From Desulfitobacterium sp038181555 (lineage in GTDB: Bacteria > Bacillota > Desulfitobacteriia > Desulfitobacteriales > Desulfitobacteriaceae): 56,723 nucleotides of DNA. The translations under genes and the position numbers were made by a program. The notes beneath the pieces are model-generated. The model searched no databases and was not told where the DNA came from. It worked only from the letters and a program-made list of their open reading frames with translations. Shown in pieces: positions 17,126 to 26,149 of the stretch. The stretch covers positions 1 to 56,723 of the forward strand of contig NZ_JBBWUA010000021.1 of the NCBI RefSeq assembly GCF_038181555.1. The letters run 5' to 3'. Each line of letters opens with the position of its first letter. Positions within the stretch are counted from its first letter, which is position 1.

Positions 17126-17240
17126 GTTTGTTTTGTAACCACAGTTATTCCATGGTAAAATTACATGCGAACGTTTTACTGCTTTGTACTTATAAATATA
17201 CTTAATCAGTGTTTGAAGAAGTAAGGAAGGATGTGTGGGA

Positions 17241-17996
17241 ATGCGTAGGCGGAAAAGTGTGGACGAGAATATGCCACTCATGGAGCATATCAGCGCATTA
17301 CGCAAAGTGCTTTTATTTGCTGCCTACGGAATCGTATTGGGAACAGTCGTTGGATGGGTCTATAGCGATCCAGTCTACCGGTTTCTCGCTAATCCGGTTC
17401 TTCAGATAGGTACAGTAGATTTTATTACCACAACACCAATGGAACCTATCATGGTGAAATTGAAAGTTTCCTTAGTTGTTGGAGTTGTTATCGCTTTGCC
17501 GATTATTATCTGGCAAATATGGAGTTTTGTTCTCCCGGCATTAAAGCAGAACGAAAAGAAGTATTTGTATATGATTGTGCCCAGTTCCTTGATTCTCTTT
17601 ATGGCTGGTTTGGCTTTTGCTTTTCTTTTTGTTATTCCCATCGGACTTAAGTTTCTCCTTTTCGCCGGTGGAGCTGCTGTAGATTCCACACCCTTATTAA
17701 CTAAGTCATCTTATTTAACATTTATCATTCGGTTTGTCCTAACCTTTGGCTTAGTATTCCAACTACCGGTTGTCTTGCTGCTCTTGATCCGCATCGGGCT
17801 AATTACTCCAGCTAGTTTGGCTAAAAAGCGGAAGTATGCTTTTTTTGGCATTGTTGTTGTAACCATGCTCATATCACCAACTCCTGATATCATGACTCAG
17901 AGTCTTATGGTATTACCTACCTATTTACTGTATGAAGTTAGTATCTGGCTCGGTTATATTGTTGCGCGAAATCGAGAAAAGGCACTACAAGGATAG
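17241..17996 (+). CDS. tatC: Sec-independent protein translocase TatC
   Basis: About 251 residues with six membrane segments and the TatC N-terminal pattern MPLMEHISALRKVL. It is the receptor for twin-arginine signal peptides. ATG 17241 has AAGGAAGG 10 bases upstream; GTG 17235 is also possible. It is followed after 11 bases by a TatA/B-type gene, and the Tat-dependent ferredoxin at 19775 is close by. Confidence 0.93.
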   Translation: MRRRKSVDENMPLMEHISALRKVLLFAAYGIVLGTVVGWVYSDPVYRFLANPVLQIGTVDFITTTPMEPIMVKLKVSLVVGVVIALPIIIWQIWSFVLPALKQNEKKYLYMIVPSSLILFMAGLAFAFLFVIPIGLKFLLFAGGAAVDSTPLLTKSSYLTFIIRFVLTFGLVFQLPVVLLLLIRIGLITPASLAKKRKYAFFGIVVVTMLISPTPDIMTQSLMVLPTYLLYEVSIWLGYIVARNREKALQG

Positions 17997-18007
17997 GGGG
18001 GTAAGAA

Positions 18008-18409
18008 ATGAGTTTCAATGAACTTATTGTATTAATGGTTATCGCCTTAGTATTATTCGGACCGGAAGATCTCCCTGATGTGGCTCGTGCCGTCGGTAAA
18101 GTGGTGTTTGAGATAAAGAAGATTGCCGGGGATATGACCAAGGAATTTCAGGATGTTGTCAATACTCCGAGTAATGCGCTTAAGAAGACACTAGATGAGA
18201 CTTTAAAGACACCAACAACCACGCCGAAGAAATCTAGCCAGGCTGACACGCAGGCATCGACAGGCGCATCAACTACTGTAGCAACGGATAATTTCGAAAC
18301 CACAAATCCCACCCCTGGTGAGAACGATACCTCTGAGGAAGAACTATTAACATATGATGAGGATCCCCTTGCGGAACTTCCACAAGATATGGTTTCCCAC
18401 GAAAAATAG
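18008..18409 (+). CDS. tatA: TatA/TatB-family translocase subunit
   Basis: 133 residues: one N-terminal membrane helix with the FGPEDLPDVARAVG hinge, an amphipathic helix, then a long Thr/Ser/Pro/Glu-rich tail. The Glu in FGPEDLP and the long tail are more TatB-like, but Gram-positive Tat systems often use only TatA-type subunits. Translated just after tatC. A second, shorter tatA is at 35734. Confidence 0.88.
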   Translation: MSFNELIVLMVIALVLFGPEDLPDVARAVGKVVFEIKKIAGDMTKEFQDVVNTPSNALKKTLDETLKTPTTTPKKSSQADTQASTGASTTVATDNFETTNPTPGENDTSEEELLTYDEDPLAELPQDMVSHEK

Positions 18410-18431
18410 GGTGCAAGCAGGTGAACCAATA

Positions 18432-19400
18432 TTGAAACAACTTTGGCTTTTTAATCAGATCAACTCCGATTTGCAGAGAGTTGAAAAAGAACTTCATGCC
18501 TACATTGAAACAGATTTCCCTGTGTTGGATCAATCTGCAGTTCAATTACTAGAAGCTGGTGGGAAAAGACTACGTCCAGCCTTTACTCTTTTAGCGGGAA
18601 AATTTTATGGTTATCCTATTGATAAGCTTCTTCCGGTGGCTATGGCTTTGGAGCTGATCCATATGGCTACCCTTGTTCATGATGATGTGGTCGATGCTTC
18701 AACCACCCGACGAGGCCGTCCTACTGTTAAGGCAAAATGGGGAAACATTGTATCTATAGCAACGGGGGATTATCTACTAGCCAAAGCACTCGAGTTGCTG
18801 GCTCAGATTAATCACCCCGATGTTTCGCGGATCCTTGCTGAAGTAAGCGTTGAAATGAGTCAGGGTGAAATACAGCAGATTAAAGCATCCAATGATATAA
18901 ATCAAAATCTGAAACAATATTATTATCGAATTAAGCGCAAAACCGCAATGCTTATCTCAGCAAGCTGTAAATTAGGGGCTATAGTCTCTTCCGCACCGCG
19001 CCGTGAAGTGTGGGCATTGGGAGCATATGGCCATGCCTTGGGAATGGCTTTTCAAGTCGTAGACGATGTATTGGATGTGACAGCCGAAGCCTCTGAACTG
19101 GGTAAGCCTGTGGGGGGAGATATCCGTCAAGGAATTATGACCTTGCCTCTGATTCTCGCTTTAAGTCGATCTAAGGAAAAAGACCAATTGCGCGAAATTC
19201 TTACTAAGACAGAAAAGACCGATGGAGAGGTCGCTGAGGCAATTCGCATGATTAAGGAATCAGGTGCAATAGGAGAATCAATGCATTATGTCGACCTATA
19301 CATAAACAAAGCAAATACTCACTTACAAGAGCTTCCTAATGTGCCCACTCGTAAAGCGTTGGTGGAACTGGCTAGCTTTATCAAGGCTCGAAAGTTTTAG
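18432..19400 (+). CDS. All-trans polyprenyl diphosphate synthase, catalytic subunit (hepT/ispB-like)
   Basis: 322 residues from TTG 18432, which has AGGTG 9 bases upstream; the frame stays open back to 18354 but that would overlap tatA by 56 bases and add a non-conserved extension. Both aspartate-rich motifs are intact: LVHDDVVD (Asp84, Asp85, Asp88) and FQVVDDVLDVT, with GGKRLRP and GDYLL. It chain-elongates IPP onto an allylic diphosphate, most likely for the menaquinone side chain. It is clustered with the degenerate homologue at 16370 and with tat and respiratory genes. Confidence 0.9.
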   Translation: MKQLWLFNQINSDLQRVEKELHAYIETDFPVLDQSAVQLLEAGGKRLRPAFTLLAGKFYGYPIDKLLPVAMALELIHMATLVHDDVVDASTTRRGRPTVKAKWGNIVSIATGDYLLAKALELLAQINHPDVSRILAEVSVEMSQGEIQQIKASNDINQNLKQYYYRIKRKTAMLISASCKLGAIVSSAPRREVWALGAYGHALGMAFQVVDDVLDVTAEASELGKPVGGDIRQGIMTLPLILALSRSKEKDQLREILTKTEKTDGEVAEAIRMIKESGAIGESMHYVDLYINKANTHLQELPNVPTRKALVELASFIKARKF

Positions 19401-19774
19401 ATTTATTATGATGAAAAGTATTTGGATCGAAGGGATTGTCAGCAATTCTTTTGATCTTTTTTATCTCAGTGGGGTTTTCTACCTATGGATAATAAGGGGT
19501 GAGACAATATTAGCTGAAAATATAGCGAGCGGGAGATACACTCGGATCCTAATTATGAAATTTTCGTGAAATAGCGTGTTAAATGTAAAAATTACCGAAA
19601 ACTTGTACTTTGCAATAAATAATTTCTATGGTATTCTTTTTGCAGAACAATGAGCGTCGTCCGACCATAGAACTAATATATTCATATATCAATATACAAG
19701 CATGGTCGTATGCTCTTTGTGGTGAAAAAATGGGTAAGTACAAGTGAGGGATTTAGAGAAAGGGGTTGTTCCAT
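19401..19774 (+). other. Intergenic region upstream of the ferredoxin gene
   Basis: No convincing gene. It holds a candidate promoter (TTGCAA 19610-19615, 16-bp spacer, TATTCT 19632-19637) and a nested dyad: CGACCAT (19662-19668) pairs with ATGGTCG (19702-19708) around an AT-rich inner inverted repeat. The dyad would lie in the transcript leader or act as an operator. Confidence 0.45.
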
Positions 19775-20449
19775 TTGTCAAAGCTCGATGTAAAATTAAC
19801 ACGTCGTACAGCTTTAAAGGTTGGGGCGTTAACTGCTGCCGCCGTAGCCGTAGGTATCCCAATGGGAAGCTTAAAAGAAACGAGTGTTAAAGCCGCAGGA
19901 ACGGAGTCGGGTGAGTCTAAGCAATTAGGTTTCTCGTATGACCAAAACAAATGTATTAACTGTAAGTTGTGTGCCAAGGCATGTAAACAAACGAACAATT
20001 GGGAGCCAGGCGCAGAATGGCGTAAAGTGCGTTCAGCCAAGACCGAAAAGGGATCAGTGTTCTTGTCCATGAGCTGCAATCACTGTGCGGAGCCGGCATG
20101 TATGACTGTATGCCCTGTAAAAGCTTACACAAAACGTGAAAAAGATGGCATCGTAATGCATGATACTAAAAAATGCGTAGGCTGTGCTTATTGCGTGTAT
20201 GCCTGCCCTTATCATGCGCCACAATTTATTAAGTCCGGTACTGGAGCAGTTACAAAGTGTAGCTTCTGTGTCGAGATTCAAGACGCAGGCGGCCAACCTG
20301 CTTGTGTAACTGCTTGCCCAGTTGATGCACTTAACTATGGCGATATTACTGAGCTTCGCAAGATACCGGGTGCTGTTGCTCCTGAAGTCAATGGTCTTCC
20401 GCCAGCCAGCATTACTAACCCTTCGTTTGTCATTATTCCGAAAGCTTAA
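19775..20449 (+). CDS. Tat-exported four-cluster ferredoxin subunit (NrfC/DmsB-like)
   Basis: 224 residues from TTG 19775, 9 bases after GAGAAAGGGG. The N-terminus is a twin-arginine signal (TRRTALKVGALTAAAVAVG, Arg10-Arg11). Sixteen cysteines form four [4Fe-4S] sites: 60/63/66/70, 101/104/109/113, 134/137/140/144 and 162/165/177/181. Such proteins pass electrons between a membrane quinol-interacting subunit and a catalytic subunit. Its membrane partner is the next gene, but no molybdopterin or multihaem catalytic subunit is in the window. Tat genes are immediately upstream. Confidence 0.9.
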   Translation: MSKLDVKLTRRTALKVGALTAAAVAVGIPMGSLKETSVKAAGTESGESKQLGFSYDQNKCINCKLCAKACKQTNNWEPGAEWRKVRSAKTEKGSVFLSMSCNHCAEPACMTVCPVKAYTKREKDGIVMHDTKKCVGCAYCVYACPYHAPQFIKSGTGAVTKCSFCVEIQDAGGQPACVTACPVDALNYGDITELRKIPGAVAPEVNGLPPASITNPSFVIIPKA

Positions 20450-20471
20450 GAAGTAAGGAGGAAATAGAAAC

Positions 20472-21419
20472 ATGGAACTTCATTGGGGATGGCTAATCGT
20501 CATATATCTCTTTTTAGGAGGTTTAGGTGCTGGAGCATACCTAACTTCATATGCTGCCGGAAAAGGTTGGTTAGGAAATTCGCCTGCTTTGAAGCGCGCA
20601 GGATATTTTATGGCTGCACCTATCGTCGCCTTTGGTACAGCACTCTTGGTGTTTGACTTAGGTCAAGGCTTAAGAAAACCCTGGCTGTTAATTGGGCTTT
20701 TAAGAAACTTCACCTCCTCTGTCATGACTTGGGGTGTTTATATTCTGGCCTTATTTATCTGTGTAGGACTGGTTGTTGCTTTCTTCACTCTTAAGAAAAA
20801 AGAAATTCCCAAGGGCCTTGAAGGCTTGGGTGCGATTTTAGCCCTAGCTACTTGCGCTTACACCGGTCTTCTTGTTGCCGTTGTTGAAGCGATTCCTTTC
20901 TGGAATACCTATGCGATGCCCATACTATTTATTATTTCTGCTATTTCTACTGGTCTCTCTATCACGCTTTTAGTGGCTAATATTATTGATAGAGGTCTGG
21001 CGACAGATGAATATAAGACGACAAAGCTTCACTTTTATCTTGTAAGCTTGGAAATCGTTCTTGTGGCCTTTATCTTTAGCCTGGCAAATGCAGGAAACAA
21101 AGGTGCAGTTGCAGCTGAATCCGCCAGTAAAGCAATCTCTGGTGATCTCGCTCTTTGGTTCTGGGTCTTCTTAGTCGGATTAGGACTTGTGGTTCCTCTT
21201 CTCGTCTCAGCTTATGGAGTTAGAAAGCTTGGCAGTTCTGCTCATAGCGGTCATGTGCAGGCAGCAGCTGGAAGCAGTAGCTCGGTAGCTGTGCACGAGG
21301 AGCATGGATTTGCAAAGGTTCTTCTCCTTAGCGATGCTTTCGTAGTTTTGGGTGGTTTTGTATTACGTTATGTGGTTATTTTTGCAGCTCTACCCATTTG
21401 GAACGGAATCTTAAGCTAA
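20472..21419 (+). CDS. nrfD: NrfD/PsrC-type membrane quinol-interacting subunit
   Basis: 315 residues, about eight to nine membrane segments, beginning WGWLIVIYLFLGGLGAGAY, the NrfD/PsrC N-terminal signature. ATG start after AAGGAGG, 22 bases after the ferredoxin gene. It would exchange electrons between menaquinone and the ferredoxin subunit, with no haem. A strong terminator follows, so the two genes form a closed unit without a catalytic subunit. Confidence 0.9.
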   Translation: MELHWGWLIVIYLFLGGLGAGAYLTSYAAGKGWLGNSPALKRAGYFMAAPIVAFGTALLVFDLGQGLRKPWLLIGLLRNFTSSVMTWGVYILALFICVGLVVAFFTLKKKEIPKGLEGLGAILALATCAYTGLLVAVVEAIPFWNTYAMPILFIISAISTGLSITLLVANIIDRGLATDEYKTTKLHFYLVSLEIVLVAFIFSLANAGNKGAVAAESASKAISGDLALWFWVFLVGLGLVVPLLVSAYGVRKLGSSAHSGHVQAAAGSSSSVAVHEEHGFAKVLLLSDAFVVLGGFVLRYVVIFAALPIWNGILS

Positions 21420-21448
21420 GTTTATAGTCTAATAAATAATTCAATGCA

Positions 21449-21504
21449 GGCAAAGCTCGCTACGTAACAGACATAATTTGAAGAGCTTTGCCTTTTCTTT
21501 TTTT
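21449..21504 (+). terminator. Rho-independent terminator after nrfD
   Basis: 10-bp perfect stem ggcaaagctc / gagctttgcc followed by ttttcttttttt. Confidence 0.88.
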
Positions 21505-21862
21505 ATTAAATCAATTTACAATATAGGTAATGTATAGCGGATTCACTTCTTAGTTACGTCAACGACTGTTTTACCCAAAGCCATGTCTCAATAGCTACCC
21601 TCCCGAAAAATGAGTGGTATAATAAGACAAGTGCGAGGATTTGTCTAGAGCATTTGCCTAGGGGATTTTATGTAAGAAAGTGTAAAAATTCACTATTATA
21701 TTACTGATTTCTTAATAATATCTTACTTAAATCTCAATGAACTATGTTTTTTCTGTGAAACAATCCTCCCATCTAGGAATAAGTAGCGTATATAGTGTAA
21801 AATAATACATAAAATAAGTCTTTGTAAATCTTGGATTACCCAAAACTGTACGGGAGGGCATC
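21505..21862 (+). other. Intergenic region upstream of resB
   Basis: 358 bp, AT-rich, no gene. A perfect TATAAT occurs at 21618-21623 with a poor -35 region; GGGAGGG lies directly before the resB ATG. No riboswitch was recognised. Confidence 0.4.
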
Positions 21863-23182
21863 ATGAGTAATAAGTCAGATGGAATTGTGGAAAAGATCTG
21901 GGACATTTTTAGTTCTATGAAAACAGGGTTGGTTCTGCTCGGTATCGTTGCTCTGGTCTCGGGAATAGGAACCTTGGTACCCCAAGTCTCCCTTGATCCG
22001 GAGGGAGCTGATGCTGTTGCAGATATCTGGAAAACATTGGGATTTACCAATATTTATGCATCCCCCTGGTTTCAGTTCTTATTAGGGTTGCTCTGTATCA
22101 ATCTTATTGTGTGTAGCGTACAACGTTTTGGGGGAATCTATAAGCTGAGCTTTCAGCCTAAGCCCCCGCAAGAGCACTCTGCACTTCCGCAAAAGATTTA
22201 TAGTCAGGTTACCAGTAAGGATGGTGAGGCACTAAAACAAAGAACTCAAAAAGTCCTTAAGAAAAAAGGCTATTATGTGACTCAGTTGGAAAAAGAGGGA
22301 AGCTGGAACTTTATCGCCCAGAAGCATCGTCTCGGTAATTGGGGATCATTTGTAACACATATCTCCTTTGTCATCTTAGTTATTGGAGCCTTGATTGGAT
22401 CCCTCGGCGGCTTTAAGGGCTATCTGATGGCTGGGGAAGGAAGTGTCACTCCCATTCAACAGATTGAAATCTCTAAAGGCCAAGTGAAAGATGATTTCAT
22501 GGTTAAGATTAATTCTGTGGAAGATAGGATCCTACCTAACGGCGAGCGGGATAATTGGTATACGGATTTGAGTATTATTGAATCGGGAGAGGAAGTTGCA
22601 CGCAAATCTATATCAGTAAACCATCCCCTTACCTACAAGGGAATAACCTTTTATCAAGCCAGCTATGCACCTGGTGGGTTATTTAATGTGAAGGTGAAGG
22701 GAGAAGAATACCCGGTGGTTCTTCAAAATGGTGGGGGTAATTTCTTTAACGCACCGGGAACGAATCTTTTTTTGGTCATGTCGGCCATGAAGACAGATCC
22801 CCAAGAACCAGTCATTCTCTATCAAGTTTTTGATGAGACCAAGCAGGTAAAGATGGGACAACTGACACTAGGGCAAACTGAAACGATTCAAGATGATTAC
22901 AGCATAACCTTTGAGAAGGCTGCCGGATTCACTGGGTTACAAGTCAAAGAAGATCCTGGGGTATGGATTGTTTGGCTTGGCAGTGGCTTATTGATGCTGG
23001 GATTGCTGTTGTCATTTTATTGGCGACCGGTTCGCGTTGCTGGTATTATGAATTTAGAAAAAGATCATGAAGAATATGAACTAGCCTTAGGAGCATTTAC
23101 CGGAAAGTTTAATATGGGAATTAAAGAAGAATTTGACAGTATTGTGGCTGAACTAAAGGACGTAAATCAAGTTACGAAATAA
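21863..23182 (+). CDS. resB: Cytochrome c biogenesis protein ResB
   Basis: 439 residues with N-terminal membrane segments (KTGLVLLGIVALVSGIGTLVPQ), a large extracytoplasmic domain, and a late membrane helix near residue 375. ResB and ResC form the System II complex that moves haem out and attaches it to apocytochrome c. ATG start behind GGGAGGG. The next gene encodes ResC. Confidence 0.93.
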   Translation: MSNKSDGIVEKIWDIFSSMKTGLVLLGIVALVSGIGTLVPQVSLDPEGADAVADIWKTLGFTNIYASPWFQFLLGLLCINLIVCSVQRFGGIYKLSFQPKPPQEHSALPQKIYSQVTSKDGEALKQRTQKVLKKKGYYVTQLEKEGSWNFIAQKHRLGNWGSFVTHISFVILVIGALIGSLGGFKGYLMAGEGSVTPIQQIEISKGQVKDDFMVKINSVEDRILPNGERDNWYTDLSIIESGEEVARKSISVNHPLTYKGITFYQASYAPGGLFNVKVKGEEYPVVLQNGGGNFFNAPGTNLFLVMSAMKTDPQEPVILYQVFDETKQVKMGQLTLGQTETIQDDYSITFEKAAGFTGLQVKEDPGVWIVWLGSGLLMLGLLLSFYWRPVRVAGIMNLEKDHEEYELALGAFTGKFNMGIKEEFDSIVAELKDVNQVTK

Positions 23183-23195
23183 GGGGTGGATTGCA

Positions 23196-24050
23196 TTGGG
23201 TGGATCCCTGGAGAATTTAGAAATTGTTATGTTTTACATCATGGTAATAGCTTTTGTGGTAAGCACTGTCTTATATTGGTTAGGAATGGCCATAAAAAAG
23301 GACATCATTAACCACTTGGCTACTTTTGCTGCCATTATCGGACTTATTGCCAATACCGGCGCTATTGTCTTACGTTGGGTTATTACCCAAAGACCACCAT
23401 TGACCAATGGCTACGAATTTATTTTAACGTTCTGTTGGGGAATAGTCGCGATCTACTTATTTGTAGAGTTTCGCTATAAATTCAAAGCGCTGGGCAGTTT
23501 TGTGATGCCGGTACCCTTTCTATTGCTCATGTTTATCGTTATGAAGATGGGTCCCACCGAAAGAGTGTCGGGGGCTATCCCTCCGGCCTTGAAAAGTCAA
23601 TGGTTGACCTTTCATGTATTTACAGCCATGCTGGCCTATGGAGCCTTTGCGATTTCCTTTGGTTTAGGGATTATGTATTTAATTAAAACCAGTGCCAATA
23701 CTAACGAGAAGAATACCAAGGACTCTTGGTTAAGTCATTTTCCACACGAAAACGTTCTGGATGAGTTAGCATACAAAATGATTGGTTTCGCCTTCCCCAT
23801 GCTGACACTGTGCATTGTGACCGGTGCTATTTGGGCAAACTATGCCTGGGGGACCTACTGGTCGTGGGATCCCAAAGAAACTTGGTCATTGATTACCTGG
23901 ATTATTTATGCAGCATACCTTCACGCACGGCTGATGTATGGATGGAAGGGAAAGAGAGCTGCTTGGATGGCGATTATTGGCTTTGTAGCTGTACTGTTCA
24001 CCTTCTTTGGCGTGAACTACTTACTCCCAGGGCTTCATTCTTACGCTTAA
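23196..24050 (+). CDS. resC: Cytochrome c biogenesis protein ResC/CcsA
   Basis: 284 residues, TTG start, about eight membrane segments. The haem-handling WWD motif is intact (WANYAWGTYWSWDPKETWSL), with flanking histidines. Partner of ResB in System II haem ligation. It directly precedes the haem operon, so haem supply and cytochrome c assembly are adjacent. Confidence 0.94.
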   Translation: MGGSLENLEIVMFYIMVIAFVVSTVLYWLGMAIKKDIINHLATFAAIIGLIANTGAIVLRWVITQRPPLTNGYEFILTFCWGIVAIYLFVEFRYKFKALGSFVMPVPFLLLMFIVMKMGPTERVSGAIPPALKSQWLTFHVFTAMLAYGAFAISFGLGIMYLIKTSANTNEKNTKDSWLSHFPHENVLDELAYKMIGFAFPMLTLCIVTGAIWANYAWGTYWSWDPKETWSLITWIIYAAYLHARLMYGWKGKRAAWMAIIGFVAVLFTFFGVNYLLPGLHSYA

Positions 24051-24191
24051 TCAAGAGTTTGTTCATAATAACACTTAATGACCCCATAAGAAAATGATTG
24101 TTTTTAAGTTAGGTGTTTCGTTGTAAGATTAGATTAGAATTATTTATTAACTCGATCTTGATTGATAATATGAAGCGGGGGGTCTGAAAGA

Positions 24192-24830
24192 GTGTCACAT
24201 TATTACCCCATTTATGTAGAGTTGCAGGATAAACCAGTTTTAGTCGTGGGCGGAGGGACAGTAGCATTCCGAAAAGTAATGACCCTCTTGGAGCATGGGG
24301 CCATCGTTCGCATCGTATCACCGAAGCTCAATCCAGAGATCAAAAGGCTGGTAGATGGTGTTCGATGTATATGGATAGATAAAGAATATGCTGCCGATGA
24401 CTTACAGGATGCGCTGCTGATATTTTCCTGTACAGAAATCGAAGCGGTTAACGAGGCTGTTGCGGGGAATGCTAATGATGCTTTTCGTCTGATCAATGTG
24501 GTAGATGATCCGGATAAGTGTACCTTTATTGTGCCATCCATATTCGAGAGAGGGGATTTGAGCATTGCTGTCTCAACGGGCGGCAGCAGCCCTATCGTAG
24601 CTCGCCAGATCCGAGCTGAACTGGAAAAGTGTTATGGAGAGGCCTATAAGGATTATTTGGTATTGCTGAAAAGCTGGCGAAAAGATGTCAAAGACCAACT
24701 GACAGCTGAACAGAAGGAAAAGTTCTGGGCCCAGGTTACCGATGGTGGAGTACTTCAGCTTATAAAAAATGGTCAGCTTGATGACGCGAAGGGAGTAATG
24801 GAAAAGTGTTTCCGATCACTGTTGGCTTGA
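24192..24830 (+). CDS. Precorrin-2 dehydrogenase / sirohydrochlorin ferrochelatase (siroheme synthase, Met8-like)
   Basis: 212 residues, GTG start after GGGGGG. N-terminal Rossmann motif VVGGGTVAFRKV (about 18-29), then STGGSSPIVARQIR near residue 130, as in Met8/SirC/CysG-B. It oxidises precorrin-2 and inserts iron to give siroheme, the branch-point intermediate of the Ahb haem pathway. It overlaps hemA by 25 bases and begins the haem operon. Confidence 0.92.
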   Translation: MSHYYPIYVELQDKPVLVVGGGTVAFRKVMTLLEHGAIVRIVSPKLNPEIKRLVDGVRCIWIDKEYAADDLQDALLIFSCTEIEAVNEAVAGNANDAFRLINVVDDPDKCTFIVPSIFERGDLSIAVSTGGSSPIVARQIRAELEKCYGEAYKDYLVLLKSWRKDVKDQLTAEQKEKFWAQVTDGGVLQLIKNGQLDDAKGVMEKCFRSLLA

Positions 24831-26137
24831 ACCATAGAACGGCTCCAGTAGAGATTCGTGAGAAGGTTAGCTTTCATCCTTCGCAGGTTAACAAAGCCTT
24901 AGCTGAATTGAATACCCTCTCTGCCTTAAATGGCGTGGTCCTCTTGAATACATGTAACCGCTTGGAGATTTATGCAGCTACCCCTGAGGTTGAGTCAGGA
25001 GTTAGTGCCATTAGGAGTTTCCTCGCTCGACACGGGAATCTTCAAGAAGAAGACCTTAACCAATATCTTTATGTTCATGGCCTTTATGAATCAGTACGTC
25101 ATTTGTTTCGAGTGGTTGCGGGCCTAGATTCCATGGTTATGGGAGAAACGCAAATTTTAGGTCAAGTGGCAGAGGCCTACGAAAGATCATCACAAATGAA
25201 TGCGTCGAATAAGGTGATCCATACTATTTTTCAGAATGCTTTAGCTATTGGCAAAAGAGTACGTGCGGAGACACAAATCGACCAGCATCCCACTTCAGTT
25301 TCCTATACAGCGGTTGAACTCGCCAAGCAGACTTTTGGGGATGTGAAGGATAAAAGCATCCTGATCATGGGAGCAGGCGAAATGAGCGCCCTAACAGCCA
25401 AGCATCTTGTGGCTAACGGGGCATCTACTGTAATGGTCTCTAACCGATCATTTCAGCGGGCCCAAGCCCTTGCTGAAGAGTTTTCAGGAAAGGCCATCCC
25501 CTATGAAGATATCGATACAGCATTAGTTGAAACGGATATTGTCATTTCCGCAACAGCTGCCAACCACTTTGTTATTTTACCGGAACGCATGCGGCGAGTT
25601 ATGAAATTGCGGGAATATAGATCCTTGTTGATGATTGATATAGCCGTTCCTAGGGATATTCACCCTGGTGTCAATGAATGTGAAGGCGTGACACTTTTTG
25701 ATATCGATGATTTGCGTGGAGTGGTAGATGCACATCAAAAAGCTAGAGAAGAGGCGGCCATTCAGGCAGAAAAGATCCTTGAAGAAGAAATGAGCCGCTT
25801 CAAGAAGTGGCACAATTCTTTATTTGTCGTACCAACGATCATCGCTTTACAGCGTCGGGGTGAACAGGTTCGTGATGTAATGGTAAAGAATGCCCTTAAT
25901 AAATTGGGACCCATCGATGCGAAGCAGGAGAAGGTGATCCGCACTATGGCTAACTCCATAATTACGCATCTTCTCCATCAACCCATAGCTAACTTGAAAG
26001 AAGTGGCCCATACTAGCCAAGGGCATCTATATACGGAAATATTACAAAACCTATTTGATCTGGACGTGGATCAGGAATCACCCCATGCAGGACGGAGTGT
26101 TCACCACGCAGTGGGTCATCATTCCAACCAAGGTTAA
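24806..26137 (+). CDS. hemA: Glutamyl-tRNA reductase
   Basis: 443 residues, GTG start inside the end of the upstream gene (GGAG 9 bases before), so translation is probably coupled. Catalytic Cys50 in LLNTCNRLEIYA, active-site GLDSMVMGETQILGQV, and the NADPH-binding IMGAGEMSALTA. It reduces glutamyl-tRNA to glutamate-1-semialdehyde, the first committed step. Confidence 0.96.
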   Translation: MFPITVGLNHRTAPVEIREKVSFHPSQVNKALAELNTLSALNGVVLLNTCNRLEIYAATPEVESGVSAIRSFLARHGNLQEEDLNQYLYVHGLYESVRHLFRVVAGLDSMVMGETQILGQVAEAYERSSQMNASNKVIHTIFQNALAIGKRVRAETQIDQHPTSVSYTAVELAKQTFGDVKDKSILIMGAGEMSALTAKHLVANGASTVMVSNRSFQRAQALAEEFSGKAIPYEDIDTALVETDIVISATAANHFVILPERMRRVMKLREYRSLLMIDIAVPRDIHPGVNECEGVTLFDIDDLRGVVDAHQKAREEAAIQAEKILEEEMSRFKKWHNSLFVVPTIIALQRRGEQVRDVMVKNALNKLGPIDAKQEKVIRTMANSIITHLLHQPIANLKEVAHTSQGHLYTEILQNLFDLDVDQESPHAGRSVHHAVGHHSNQG

Positions 26138-26149
26138 GAGGGGGAGCAC

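Noticed and set aside
19339..19569. 76-codon frame overlapping the end of the prenyl synthase gene
   Set aside because: Out-of-frame overlap with a certain gene and no ribosome site.
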